Under the pieces are notes generated by a model. It saw nothing but the letters and a program-made list of their open reading frames with translations. It searched no databases and was not told the origin of the DNA. A stretch of 64,000 nt of DNA from DATFCK01 sp963728975 (GTDB lineage Bacteria > Verrucomicrobiota > Verrucomicrobiia > Chthoniobacterales > UBA10450): contig CAVSMF010000001.1 in the NCBI GenBank assembly GCA_963728975.1, forward strand, positions 1,922,001-1,986,000, read 5' to 3'. A program made the position numbers and the translations under genes. Below, one piece after another: positions 1-8,382 of the stretch; within the stretch, counting starts at the first letter, position 1, and every line of letters begins with the position of its first letter.

Positions 1-408
1 ATGGTGGGTCCTCTTTATCCAGGAACTCTGTCAGCGGTCGGGCAAGGTATTCACTTCGCGGCCCCGAGCGGGACTTCCCCGAATCCCGATTTTCCTCGGT
101 CCTCGGTCATTGCTGTCGATTACTCAATAGGTGAATTCGGAGGTATGATAGTGCGAGCCGCTCTAAGACGGGATGCAAAAACCATTGAGCGCCAAGAACT
201 TCTACAGTTGCAACGCGAGCTTCGAAACAGAGCGAGACGGGCCGAAGTGATGGATGCTGGCTCATTTGCTGCTTCTATTGGGTTTGAAGCTATTCGATGG
301 GAAAACCTCTATGACCACACCAATGAGGACGTATGGGTTATCCTAAACAGGGGGGCCTTAACCTTCCAGAATATTGCTTTGCAAACGGTCCCAACTGCGT
401 CAAAATAA
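1..408 (+). CDS. ADP-ribosyltransferase-like protein, C-terminal part (5' end outside window)
   Basis: The reading frame is open from the first base, so the gene probably begins upstream and only its last 135 residues are seen. The segment has a GIHFAAP stretch, then a GGMIVRAALRRDAK stretch, and near the end FAASIGFEAI followed by VWVILNRGAL. This order (G-[IV]-x-F-[AS], a basic strand with Ala-Lys, a G-[FY]-[ED]-A-I helix, a V-[IV]-L-N-R strand) resembles the C-terminal half of ADP-ribosyltransferase-fold proteins found in phage-encoded and polymorphic toxins. The NAD-binding N-terminal part is not visible, so activity cannot be judged. A small ORF follows after 4 bases. The assignment rests on pattern memory alone; a different fold is possible. 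Confidence 0.45.
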   Translation: MVGPLYPGTLSAVGQGIHFAAPSGTSPNPDFPRSSVIAVDYSIGEFGGMIVRAALRRDAKTIERQELLQLQRELRNRARRAEVMDAGSFAASIGFEAIRWENLYDHTNEDVWVILNRGALTFQNIALQTVPTASK

Positions 409-412
409 CACT

Positions 413-625
413 ATGAAAGAACTCCACGACAGAATTAACCGCATAATCAATGCGGAAGCGTTCCGCCGTGCACTTGAAGACGAAGAAATCGACTTCATCG
501 AGTTTCAATGCACGTGGGCGGAACTAAGTAAAGGCAGTTTTGATAATCTGCCAGCTGGCTATAGACGGGCGGTCCTGAAAGGCGAAGAAGAGCTTCTCGG
601 CGCAGGCTCGTTAGCGCTGGCTTAA
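413..625 (+). CDS. small acidic hypothetical protein, possible partner of upstream ART-like ORF
   Basis: A 70-residue protein starting MKELHDRINR, with its ATG 4 bases after the stop of the ART-like ORF, which implies co-transcription. It is rich in Glu/Asp (LEDEEIDFIEF) and ends with a small-residue tail (GAGSLALA). No known domain is recognised. Small acidic proteins directly downstream of a toxin-like C-terminus are often immunity proteins, but nothing in the sequence proves that here. An in-frame upstream ATG at 374 would overlap the preceding gene, and the ATG at 413 is preferred for spacing. Confidence 0.55.
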   Translation: MKELHDRINRIINAEAFRRALEDEEIDFIEFQCTWAELSKGSFDNLPAGYRRAVLKGEEELLGAGSLALA

Positions 626-975
626 AGTCGACCCAGCGGGACCTTTAGTGCGACGGTTTCGCAACAGCAAGCAGCTATCCGCACTCCTGCGTTGGTCATG
701 CGTGCCAGTTTTTGATGTCCAGCGCGTCGAGCCGTATGTTTCCATCCTCAGTGGCCAGGATGATGTAACCGCCTTTCAATTCCGGTTCGCTGTTTCGCCG
801 TCGACTGCCTCCGGCTTCTCCCACCACGCTATCCGTGGGAGCTCCGGTCGGGGTCAGTCCTCACTTTTGACACTGCCGAAAAGAAAAATGGAAACGCAGG
901 GAGAAAGTGGGGTCGGATCTGTAGGGCCGGTTGCCCAAATGCGTGGCAGTACTTGCAGGCGTGATTAGACCCTTT
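626..975. other. intergenic stretch without a convincing gene
   Basis: Short open frames occur on both strands here, but none has a recognisable domain, ribosome-binding site or coding-like composition. Part of the stretch around 800-850 contains a small hairpin-prone segment. No gene is called. Confidence 0.5.
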
Positions 976-1059
976 GTCATTCCGAGCAAAGCCGAGGAAT
1001 CTTTCATTTTAATAACCACTAGCAGCAAAAGATGTCTCGACTCCGCTCGACATGACACA
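976..1059. repeat. palindromic intergenic element, TCATTCCGAGC/GCTCGACATGAC family, no cargo
   Basis: The left arm (about 976-1006) reads TGTCATTCCGAGCAAAGCCG. The right arm (1030-1059) is its imperfect inverted copy, ending CGCTCGACATGACAC. The same arms reappear at 59367-59471 and bracket the GIY-YIG gene at 59439-59816. Here the arms enclose only about 20 bases. Confidence 0.75.
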
Positions 1060-1201
1060 AAGAGCGTTTGGGCAACAAGCCCTGTATTTTTTGACATTTG
1101 ATTTGTAAAAGGCCGGCCGCGCTGATCCGAAGATGGAGCGGCCTTTTCTATCAGCATCATTGCCAATCCGCAGTCCGAACTCTAAACTCCGCAATCCCCA
1201 T

Positions 1202-1273
1202 GTCCCCGTAGTTCAACGGATAGAACAAGGGTTTCCTAAACCTTAAATGTGGGTTCGATTCCCGCCGGGGACG
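1202..1273 (+). tRNA. tRNA-Arg (anticodon CCT)
   Basis: A 72-base cloverleaf. The acceptor stem GTCCCCG (1202-1208) pairs with CGGGGAC (1266-1272), with discriminator G at 1273. The anticodon stem AGGGT/ACCTT encloses loop TTCCTAA with anticodon CCT at 1235-1237, decoding AGG. The T-arm carries GGTTCGATTCC. The CCA end is not encoded (the next bases are TTG). The 3' part of this tRNA is repeated downstream as part of a tandem array. Confidence 0.95.
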
Positions 1274-2550
1274 TTGTTAGACATGCCCTTGGAATGGACA
1301 ACCTAAGGTAGCTCCATGTTCTGGTTCGATTGATTCGTTCGCTCCCGCTCACTCACCCGCTACCCTCGCGGGCTTGACCGTCTATGTCGCTCGCTCCCGC
1401 GGCTCCATTCCCGCCGGGGACGTTGTTAGACATGCCCTTGGAATGGACAACCTAAGGTAGCTCCATGTTCTGGTTCGATTGATTCGTTCGCTCCCGCTTA
1501 CTCACCCGCTACCCTCGCGGGCTTGACCGTCTATGTCGCTCGCTCCCGCGGCTCCATTCCCGCCGGGGACGTTGTTAGACATGCCCTTGGAATGGACAAC
1601 CTAAGGTAGCTCCATGTTCTGGTTCGATTGATTCGTTCGCTCCCGCTTACTCACCCGCTACCCTCGCGGGCTTGACCGTCTATGTCGCTCGCTCCCGCGG
1701 CTCCATTCCCGCCGGGGACGTTGTTAGACATGCCCTTGGAATGGACAACCTAAGGTAGCTCCATGTTCTGGTTCGATTGATTCGCTTTCTCCCGAAAGCT
1801 CACCTGCTACCCTCGCAGGCTGGACCGTCTATGTCGCTCGCTACCCAGCGGCTCCATTCCCGCCGGGGACGCTCTGTGTGATCAACCGGGTATTAGACTC
1901 TCAAGGTAGCTAGCGTAATCGCTACTTCCGTTGATTCACTCGCTCCCGCTCACTCACCCGCTACCCTCACGGGCTGGACCGTCTACGTCGCTCGCTTCCC
2001 AGCGGCTCGGGTGTTGGTTCATATAGCTTGGATGATGGATTGGGCAATGAGACTCTCAAGGGACGGTCGGTAGCGTCTACTTCCGTTGATTCGCTCGCTC
2101 CCGCTCACTCACCCGCTACCCTCACGGGCTGGACCGTCTATGTCGCTCGCTCCCGCGGCTCCATTCCCGCCGGGGACGTTATTCGACATGCCCTTTGAAT
2201 GGACAACTTAAGGTAGCTCCATGTTCTGGTTCGATTGATTCGCTTTCTTCCGCCTTCGCCAAGGCTACGGCGCGACAGGTCCGCTTGCTCACCCGCTACC
2301 GTCGCGGGCTGAACCGTCTACGTCGCTCGGCTCCCGCTCGGCTCGGGTGTTGTTTCATATCGCTTGGATGATGGATTGGGCAATGAGACTCTCAAGGGAC
2401 GGTCGGTAGCGTCTACTTCCGTTGATTCGCTCGCTCCCGCTCACTCACCCGCTACCCTCGCGGGCTGGACCGTCTACGTCGCTCGGCTCCCGCCGGCTCC
2501 GTTCCCGCCGGGACGGTTAGTGTGATCGATCGGTATTAGACTCTCGTTTC
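1255..2550. repeat. degenerate tandem array seeded by the 3' end of tRNA-Arg
   Basis: Starting inside the tRNA T-arm, the segment CCCGCCGGGGACG recurs at 1261, 1410, 1559, 1708, 1859, 2166 and, as a variant, 2504. The first three periods are exactly 149 bases and the fourth is 151. Units 2 and 3 appear identical, and unit 1 differs from them by very few bases. Each unit holds the hairpin-capable CCCGCTACCCTCGCGGG and a T-loop-like GGTTCGATT. From 1859 on, a second unit type appears (GGATGATGGATTGGGCAATG at about 2030 and 2370), so the distal half is a mosaic of two variants. No open frame spans the units. The tRNA itself is not duplicated. Confidence 0.9.
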
Positions 2551-2564
2551 TTTGGTCTTAAATT

Positions 2565-2753
2565 TTAATGCTCTTCCTTGCGCATCATAGCCGGACCGCC
2601 GCCGCCACCACCGCCGCCGGTACCGGACAGACCAGCTTCCGAGGGAACGCGGGAACTATTGTTCGTTCTGGTTGCAGAACTATTTTGATTCGCGCAGCTG
2701 CTCAGGGCTAATGCTACGCCGATCATCGCGCCGAGGAGGAATAATGTTTTCAT
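2565..2753 (-). CDS. small Gly-rich putative lipoprotein
   Basis: 62 residues. The N-terminus MKTLFLLGAMIGVALALSSC is a short basic start, a hydrophobic stretch and a lipobox-like LSSC with Cys20, so it is predicted to be a lipid-anchored envelope protein. The mature part is Asn/Ser-rich, has an eight-glycine run, and ends with a charged MRKEEH tail. No domain is recognised. A TTG codon precedes the ATG, and the ATG at 2753 is chosen as the usual start. It stands alone between the tandem array and a divergent methyltransferase gene. It could be a chance ORF, but the signal peptide is convincing. Confidence 0.6.
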   Translation of the reverse strand: MKTLFLLGAMIGVALALSSCANQNSSATRTNNSSRVPSEAGLSGTGGGGGGGGPAMMRKEEH

Positions 2754-2879
2754 CAATAACGGTTCGGCGCGGGAAGGCCGGCTGGACGCTCGCTTCTACG
2801 CCCATGGGCGACTCCCGGTTTAAATCGAGCACCAGCGTAGCACAAAGACTGCTGCACCGAGACGGCGGCCGCTCGCTTT

Positions 2880-3752
2880 ATGCATACCGCTCAGACGCTT
2901 ACTACTTCCCGGTCCGGTTTGTTCGACACGACGCGAACCCGCGTTTCGGAACCGGCCAGGCCATGGCTGGTTCGGGTCGCTCCGGCAAAAGTTCGGACCG
3001 CGTTTTATTACCGGTTTTACCGTCATCGGCGCGCACATTTTTCTCAACTTTACGATCATGCCGCGCTCGAGTTTGCGCCCTCGCTGGAAATGAGCCTCTG
3101 CCCAACCGACGAAGCCCATTCCGAAATCGCGTTTACCGGGTTCTACGAGCAGGAGTTGTCCCGACGGATCGCCGGTCTCTCCCGCGACGGCGGGTTGATG
3201 GTCGATGCCGGCGCCAATTACGGTTACTTCAGTTTGATCTGGGCCAACGGGTCGCGCCAAAACCGGGTCCTGGCCTTTGAAGCTTCGCCCCTGAACCAAT
3301 CCGCTCTTCACCGGAACATAACGACCAATCATCTCGAATCGCGGATTCAGATTCACCCGGTAGCGCTTGGAGCCGCCGCCGGCCGTCTGCCGTTCTGGTT
3401 AGGTAACGACGGACAAACCGGATGGGGCGGGTTTTCCCAAGTGCGGAGCGAGGGCACGGTCGATGTTCCGGTGATGGCGCTGGACAGCGTAATCCCGGCC
3501 TCCGAGACCGTGCATCTGCTCAAGATCGATGTTGAGGGCGCCGATACCTGGGTCCTCCTTGGCGCCCGGAAGCTTCTCGAACAAAAACGGGTTGGTCACA
3601 TCTTCTTCGAACAAAACCGGGAACGGATGGCCGCGCTCGGAATTGACGAAGATTCGGCCCGCGAGTTTCTGGAAAGCCTGGATTACGTCGTGACGCCGCT
3701 AGGCGACGGCAAATCGGGTTTGGCTCAATATTACGCGCGGCCTAACGTATAG
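2880..3752 (+). CDS. FkbM-family SAM-dependent methyltransferase
   Basis: 290 residues. The SAM-binding motif I is MVDAGANYGYFSLIWA near residue 103, followed by the acidic LAFEASP and the family's hallmark LKIDVEGAD near residue 218, where the Asp/Glu pair lies close to the methyl-acceptor site. FkbM proteins O-methylate sugars and other small molecules. The basic N-terminal ~60 residues are less conserved and no signal peptide is obvious. The gene is monocistronic with no linked glycosylation genes, so the acceptor cannot be inferred. Family assignment is firm. Confidence 0.88.
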   Translation: MHTAQTLTTSRSGLFDTTRTRVSEPARPWLVRVAPAKVRTAFYYRFYRHRRAHFSQLYDHAALEFAPSLEMSLCPTDEAHSEIAFTGFYEQELSRRIAGLSRDGGLMVDAGANYGYFSLIWANGSRQNRVLAFEASPLNQSALHRNITTNHLESRIQIHPVALGAAAGRLPFWLGNDGQTGWGGFSQVRSEGTVDVPVMALDSVIPASETVHLLKIDVEGADTWVLLGARKLLEQKRVGHIFFEQNRERMAALGIDEDSAREFLESLDYVVTPLGDGKSGLAQYYARPNV

Positions 3753-3954
3753 GCGTATAGGCATCGCTTCGCGCGCCACCCGCGGGCGGTAGGCGTCCTC
3801 GGCCAATCGCCATTCGTCATTCGTGCTTCGTCATTCCCGCGACCGCGGCGTATCGGCGCGTGCGGGTATGGGCGTCTAAACGGCGGTCTTATTTTCTACT
3901 TTCTAATTTCCTCTGGCGCGCCGTAGCCTTGGCAAAGGAGGCTACCTTCTCCTT

Positions 3955-5013
3955 TTGCCTGAAGCCATGACGTCGCCCGCAAAAGCGATCGAGGAACGAG
4001 TCGACCGGCTCCACGTCTCGGGGCTGGTCGATCTCCATTTCGATCTGCCGTTGGATCTCTACCAAAAGCGCGACCGATCAAACGTATTGGAGACGGAATT
4101 CCTGCCGGAATTCCAGGCGGGCAACATGGGCATACTGGGGGTGGCGCTTTATGTGGACGAGCCTTACATGCCGGAGATGGCGCTCCGGGTCGGGCTCGAT
4201 CAGGTAGCCCGGCTCTATACCGAAGTGAACGGATCCTCGGACCGGTTCGCGATCTGCAAGAGCTACAGCGAAATCGAGAAGGCCCGCGCCTCGGGAAAGA
4301 TCGCGCTGCTTATTACGATGGAGGGAGTCGAGCCGTTGGGAAGCGACCTTGATTTGCTCCGGGTTTTTTATGAACTCGGAGTCCGCTCCATCGGCCTGAC
4401 TCATGCCCGGCGCAACGCCGCTGGTGACGGCGGGATCTTCGCCGCAAACGGTTCTTCACCGCAAGGCCTAACTGGGTTCGGACGCGATGTCGTCCGGCAA
4501 TGCGAGGCGCTCAGGATCATGATCGATCTGGCCCATATTAATCCGGCCGGATTCGATGATGTCATCGGGTTAACGACCCAACCGGTGATTGTTTCTCACA
4601 CCAACGCCCGGAAATATTACGACATCGAGCGCAACATCAGCGACGACCAGATCAAAATGATCGGACAACGGGGCGGCGTGATTGGGATCAACGCCATTCT
4701 GGTCAGTGGCCGGAAGGAAGAAGCCACCCTCGACCGGTACGTGGATCATATCGAACATGTGGCCGGCTTGATCGGGATCGACGGCGTCGGGATCGGCTTC
4801 GATTTTTGCGAGTTCCTGTTTCGGCAGATGCCGGAAAAGAGAAGAAAAGAGCTCGAAGCCAAGCTGACGACGCCTCATTTCCTGCCGGATCTGACCAACC
4901 ATTCCCAGTCGAGAAATCTGACTCGCAAATTGATCGAGCGCGGGTTTAAGGACGAGGAGATCGAAAAAATCCTGTTTGGGAATTGGCTGCGGATTTTTAA
5001 GGAATTACTGTAG
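3955..5013 (+). CDS. membrane dipeptidase (peptidase M19 / renal dipeptidase family)
   Basis: 352 residues. The zinc-site residues of M19 are visible in order: DLHFD (HxD) near residue 25, the bridging Glu in ITMEGVEP, His in DLAHIN, His in VSHTNAR, and Asp in GIGFDF. The family cleaves dipeptides, often including D-amino-acid or dehydro-peptides, and bacterial members sometimes act in peptidoglycan dipeptide turnover. There is no signal peptide, so it is probably cytoplasmic. A Shine-Dalgarno AAAGGAGG sits at 3934-3941. The TTG at 3955 is 13 bases away and the ATG at 3967 is 25, so the start is uncertain; TTG is used here. It is convergent with the DUF1501 gene. Confidence 0.9.
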   Translation: MPEAMTSPAKAIEERVDRLHVSGLVDLHFDLPLDLYQKRDRSNVLETEFLPEFQAGNMGILGVALYVDEPYMPEMALRVGLDQVARLYTEVNGSSDRFAICKSYSEIEKARASGKIALLITMEGVEPLGSDLDLLRVFYELGVRSIGLTHARRNAAGDGGIFAANGSSPQGLTGFGRDVVRQCEALRIMIDLAHINPAGFDDVIGLTTQPVIVSHTNARKYYDIERNISDDQIKMIGQRGGVIGINAILVSGRKEEATLDRYVDHIEHVAGLIGIDGVGIGFDFCEFLFRQMPEKRRKELEAKLTTPHFLPDLTNHSQSRNLTRKLIERGFKDEEIEKILFGNWLRIFKELL

Positions 5014-5032
5014 GGCGTTTGTGCCAAACGCC
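5014..5032. repeat. short hairpin between convergent genes
   Basis: GGCGTTTG and CAAACGCC form an 8-bp stem around a 3-base loop directly after the dipeptidase stop. No T-tract follows, so it is not a canonical Rho-independent terminator, though it may serve convergent transcripts. Similar GGGCGTTTG stretches occur upstream of 8290, which suggests a repeat family. Confidence 0.5.
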
Positions 5033-5060
5033 GGGCCCTACGGAGGCGATCAAACGCCGT

Positions 5061-6401
5061 CTAGACGATTGGCAGTGATGGAAATTTGCGTCCGAGCACG
5101 AGCTCGCTGGGGGCCTTCAACCAGTGGTCGAGAATGGTCCCGTAGACACAGCGGAAATCGGTGCTGAACTTGAGGTCGCCGCGATCGAGATCGGTCAAAC
5201 TCGGGTGTTTGCCGAGCAAGCCTGCCTTGACCGCTCCCCCGACGAGAAACATCGGTGCGGCTGTGCCATGGTCGGTGCCGCCATTTGCATTCTCAGCGAC
5301 CCGCCGCCCGAACTCGCTGAACGTCATCAGCAACACCCGATCGAAGTTGCCCTGTTGCTTGAGGTCGGCAACAAAGGCAGCGACCGCGCCGTTGAAGTCG
5401 CCTAACAAGCGTTCCTGCGCGTTCATTTGGCCGGCATGAGTGTCGAACCCGCCCTGGCTGGCATAATAAACCCGGGTAGGCAGCCCGCCGGCGATCATCC
5501 GCCCGATCAAACTCAGGCTCGAGGCCAGCTGCCCCGGCGGATAGGCAACGGTCGATTTGTACTTGCGCGAGATCTCCAGGATCTTGTCGGAACTGAGCTG
5601 CGCGTCCAATGCTGTGCGTCGTAAAAAGTCGAGTGTGCTCGAACTGCTGCGGGCGTTTCCGGCTAAACTTCCAATGGAGGCGCCTTCACCCGGAGCGCTG
5701 GAGCTTTCTTCCGGCGCGCCGGTATGAGTCAGTTGCCGATAAAAAAACTCTTCCGCGCTCATTCGTCCCTGGGGCGGCTGAGAAGTGCGATAACGAAACT
5801 GTTCCGGACGGGTAAAGGTGACACCGGTTGGAGTTTTGGCGGCAAACGCCTCCGGCATCTCGTTAGCGATGGCGACGCCGATCGTGGGATCCGCGCCGCT
5901 GCAGCAGTTGTCGAAATAGCGGCCGATCCACCCTTCCGAAACGATCCGGTTGGCGTCGGATCCGGTCTGCCAGATTTCGGTGGAACGGAAATGCGACCGG
6001 TTCGGGTTTGGATAACCGACGCCCTGGACGATGGCGACGTGACCCTCGTCAAAGAGCGATTTCATTCCGGTAAGGCCGCCATTGAGGCCCACATAATCGT
6101 TAATCTTGACAAGTTTATCCGGAGGCAAACCGAGGCGGGGCCGGGCGCGATAATATTCATCGTCGCCGAACGGAACGACAGTATTGAGTCCATCGTTGCC
6201 GCCGGCCATTTGGAGGACCACCAGAATAGGGCCGTCTTTGCCGGTGACGGTTTGAGTGAGGGAATTTGCCGCGGCGGCGTCGAGAGCGAAAAAGGTCTTC
6301 TCCAAAAAAACCGGCAGTGTCCAGGCGGCAGCGGCCCCAAGGGCGGATGTGCGGAGGAATTGGCGGCGGGTTTGTAAGCTCGGGCGGCGTGAAGAACTCA
6401 T
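5061..6401 (-). CDS. DUF1501 family Tat-exported protein
   Basis: 446 residues. A twin-arginine signal (TRRQFLRTSALGAAAAW) starts near residue 11. The core has the features of DUF1501 (sulfatase/alkaline phosphatase-fold-like) proteins: VVLQMAGGNDGLNTV near residue 62, the HFRSTEIWQTG block, the GGFDTHAGQ block and a C-terminal SEFGRRVAENANGGTDHGTA. Biochemical function is unknown. In Planctomycetes and Verrucomicrobia it is nearly always next to a DUF1800 gene, as here (68-base gap, DUF1800 upstream). The pair is expected to act outside the cytoplasmic membrane. Confidence 0.9.
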   Translation of the reverse strand: MSSSRRPSLQTRRQFLRTSALGAAAAWTLPVFLEKTFFALDAAAANSLTQTVTGKDGPILVVLQMAGGNDGLNTVVPFGDDEYYRARPRLGLPPDKLVKINDYVGLNGGLTGMKSLFDEGHVAIVQGVGYPNPNRSHFRSTEIWQTGSDANRIVSEGWIGRYFDNCCSGADPTIGVAIANEMPEAFAAKTPTGVTFTRPEQFRYRTSQPPQGRMSAEEFFYRQLTHTGAPEESSSAPGEGASIGSLAGNARSSSSTLDFLRRTALDAQLSSDKILEISRKYKSTVAYPPGQLASSLSLIGRMIAGGLPTRVYYASQGGFDTHAGQMNAQERLLGDFNGAVAAFVADLKQQGNFDRVLLMTFSEFGRRVAENANGGTDHGTAAPMFLVGGAVKAGLLGKHPSLTDLDRGDLKFSTDFRCVYGTILDHWLKAPSELVLGRKFPSLPIV

Positions 6402-6469
6402 ATTTTAAGTGATGACAAAGGGTGACGCGTCTGGTCTGCCGGGCCGGCATTGGATTTGAGAATCGATGC

Positions 6470-7945
6470 TCATACCAATTGGAACTGGGGCGTGCTCATC
6501 ATCAGATGGAGAAGACCGCGCAACGTTCCATCGCCCGTGTCCGGTTGGCGCGCTTTCAGATATTCCACAAACGCTTTCCGCTCGGTTTCCGGGGGGCGCG
6601 CCCCAAAGAACCGCCCACTCAAAAAATCGACAAGCGCATCCGGTTTTTCGCGCAAATCGGGCGGAATCAGTTTGGCGGGGTCGATCGGTTCGCGTTGGAG
6701 GGCGGCGTCCCGGACGGCCGGGCGAAACCCCGGTCCCTTACCTTTGCCGGCCGCACCTTTGGGCAGCATTGCGTTCCCGTTAACGAGGTAACTGGCGAAA
6801 TTGTAGCGAAACAGCAGGGTCGACGTCGTGATCCAGGCCTTGCCGCCGTCCCAGCCTTTAACGTTTGGCGGGGCGAAGAGAAGCTGTCCCATCTGGCGCA
6901 TCGCGTTTTGGGCGGCTAACGGAGCAGGCAGGGGGGCCTCGAGTAATTTGCAGGTTTGGACGATGTATTGGACCGGGCTTTTGATCTGCGAACGCATCAC
7001 CCGTTGGTCGTAAAATATTTCGGAACTGAAAATTTCGCGCAGGATCGGCCGGATCTCGAAGTTGTGCGCTCGAATCGTTGCCGCTACCTGGTCGATCGTC
7101 GATTGGGCGGGCTCGTCTTCGGCAAAGAAACGCCAGATCTTTTTGCCGATGAACTGGGCGCAGGCCGGTTTGCTGACGAGAATGTCGATAACATCGTCGC
7201 CATTGAGCGGCCCGGTCCGGCCCAGGAAATGTTTGACGGTCCGGTCCTGCTGGCCGGGAGCAAAGCGGAATTCCTGGGAGGTCATGTTCAGCCGGTATCC
7301 GGTGAATGCGCGAGCTGCTTCGCGGACGTCTTGTTCTTCGTAATTGCCGATTCCCACGGTGAACAGCTCCATCAATTCCCGAGAAAAATTTTCGTTCGGA
7401 TGTTCTTTCCGGCTCTGCTGGAGATCGAGGTAGAGCATCATCGCCGGGTCGCGTGATATTTTCTTCACCAGCCCGGCGAAATTCCCGAGAGCGTTTCGCC
7501 GCAAAGTGTCGTTTTGCAGCCACATCCAATAAGCGTCTCTCACTTTTTGGATGCTGGTCGCAAAATGGCCGTGCCAAAACAGGGTCATTTTTTCCAGTAA
7601 CGGGACGGTTGACGTTCTCATCCGCTCGAGCCACCAATTCCGAAGGTCGAGAATCTCTTCGCCTTCCATCATCCGAAGCTCGCGCATTTTCGTCCGGCGC
7701 TGTTCGGGATCGTTGGTGGCGCGGGCGCCCCTGCGCAATTCTCGAATGTTTCGGGGATGGGCCCAGCTCGGAGGAGGGACGTTGGCGGCGTCAATCGTGA
7801 AATCGATCAGGTCGCGCACGGCGCCGGTTAGGCCTTTCTTGTAAATTGCCTCGATCTCGGCCGGGGTGCCACCGAAGCCGGCCCGGTTCAGAAGATGGGC
7901 CGCATGTTCTCTGGTCCAATTCTGGGGGAAGAGCGAAGTAAGCAC
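6470..7945 (-). CDS. DUF1800 family protein
   Basis: 491 residues with a GTG start. The family's N-terminal HLLNRAGFGGTPAEIEA is followed by WWLERMRTSTVPLLEKMTLFWHGHFATS, then NENFSRELMELFTVG, EAARAFTGYR and a C-terminal NVKGWDGGKAWI. Function is unknown; DUF1800 is a helical family paired with DUF1501. It is first in a two-gene transcript with the downstream DUF1501 gene. No Tat or Sec signal is visible, so the exported partner may carry it or it may work inside the cell. Confidence 0.9.
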   Translation of the reverse strand: MLTSLFPQNWTREHAAHLLNRAGFGGTPAEIEAIYKKGLTGAVRDLIDFTIDAANVPPPSWAHPRNIRELRRGARATNDPEQRRTKMRELRMMEGEEILDLRNWWLERMRTSTVPLLEKMTLFWHGHFATSIQKVRDAYWMWLQNDTLRRNALGNFAGLVKKISRDPAMMLYLDLQQSRKEHPNENFSRELMELFTVGIGNYEEQDVREAARAFTGYRLNMTSQEFRFAPGQQDRTVKHFLGRTGPLNGDDVIDILVSKPACAQFIGKKIWRFFAEDEPAQSTIDQVAATIRAHNFEIRPILREIFSSEIFYDQRVMRSQIKSPVQYIVQTCKLLEAPLPAPLAAQNAMRQMGQLLFAPPNVKGWDGGKAWITTSTLLFRYNFASYLVNGNAMLPKGAAGKGKGPGFRPAVRDAALQREPIDPAKLIPPDLREKPDALVDFLSGRFFGARPPETERKAFVEYLKARQPDTGDGTLRGLLHLMMSTPQFQLV

Positions 7946-8109
7946 ACGAATTCAACCAAACCCGGGCAAGTTAGTTGCTCGTTTGATATTCTCCTGCCTC
8001 TGGGGGCGAGCTTGCGCTATGCCTGGCCCGCGAACGCGATGACGAAATTGGAGGCCTTTCTGCCGGATGCTATTCTCCGGTCGAGGCGGCTTTTGCCCCG
8101 GGGAGATCG

Positions 8110-8223
8110 TTATTTTCTCAAGGGTGGAATGCTGATGGCATAGGCAACGAATGCGCAGACGGCCACCATCAGTAGCATCGCCAGGATGAAAAGCGAATTG
8201 GCAACCCGCTCCAGCCGTTTCAT
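8110..8223 (-). CDS. 37-residue single-pass membrane protein
   Basis: ATG at 8223, stop TAA at 8110-8112. The product starts MKRLERVANSLFILAML and ends AISIPPLRK. It has a basic N-terminus, one hydrophobic helix of about 20 residues (LFILAMLLMVAVCAFVAYAI) and a basic C-terminus. A GAGG lies about 8 bases upstream of the ATG. The divergent beta-CASP gene starts 160 bases away. Small one-helix proteins of this kind are easily missed by gene callers. No family is recognised. It might be chance, but the hydrophobic pattern and charge flanks are typical. Confidence 0.5.
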   Translation of the reverse strand: MKRLERVANSLFILAMLLMVAVCAFVAYAISIPPLRK

Positions 8224-8382
8224 CCGCTGGGCCTCGCTCGATCGCGCCTCCGCAGGGCTGCGACGCGTCAGGCGCAAACGCCCTACAAATAGTGTTCGCT
8301 TGCGCTAACGGTCTCAACTCCGCACCATTCAGTCGGAGCGTGCTATGCTCGAGGCCGCGAACACGCCTCGGCTGCCGAGAAA

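Noticed and set aside
648..968. 106-residue ORF on the plus strand
   Set aside because: Arg/Ser-rich, no domain, and it runs into the palindromic element beginning near 976.
861..1166. 101-residue ORF on the minus strand
   Set aside because: Most of it (SCRAESRHLLLLVVIKMKDSS) is a translation of the repeat at 976-1059.
1255..2550. CRISPR-like array
   Set aside because: Repeat units are ~149 bases with no short direct repeats or unique spacers, and no cas genes are present.
5014..5032. Rho-independent terminator
   Set aside because: The stem is good but no T-run follows.
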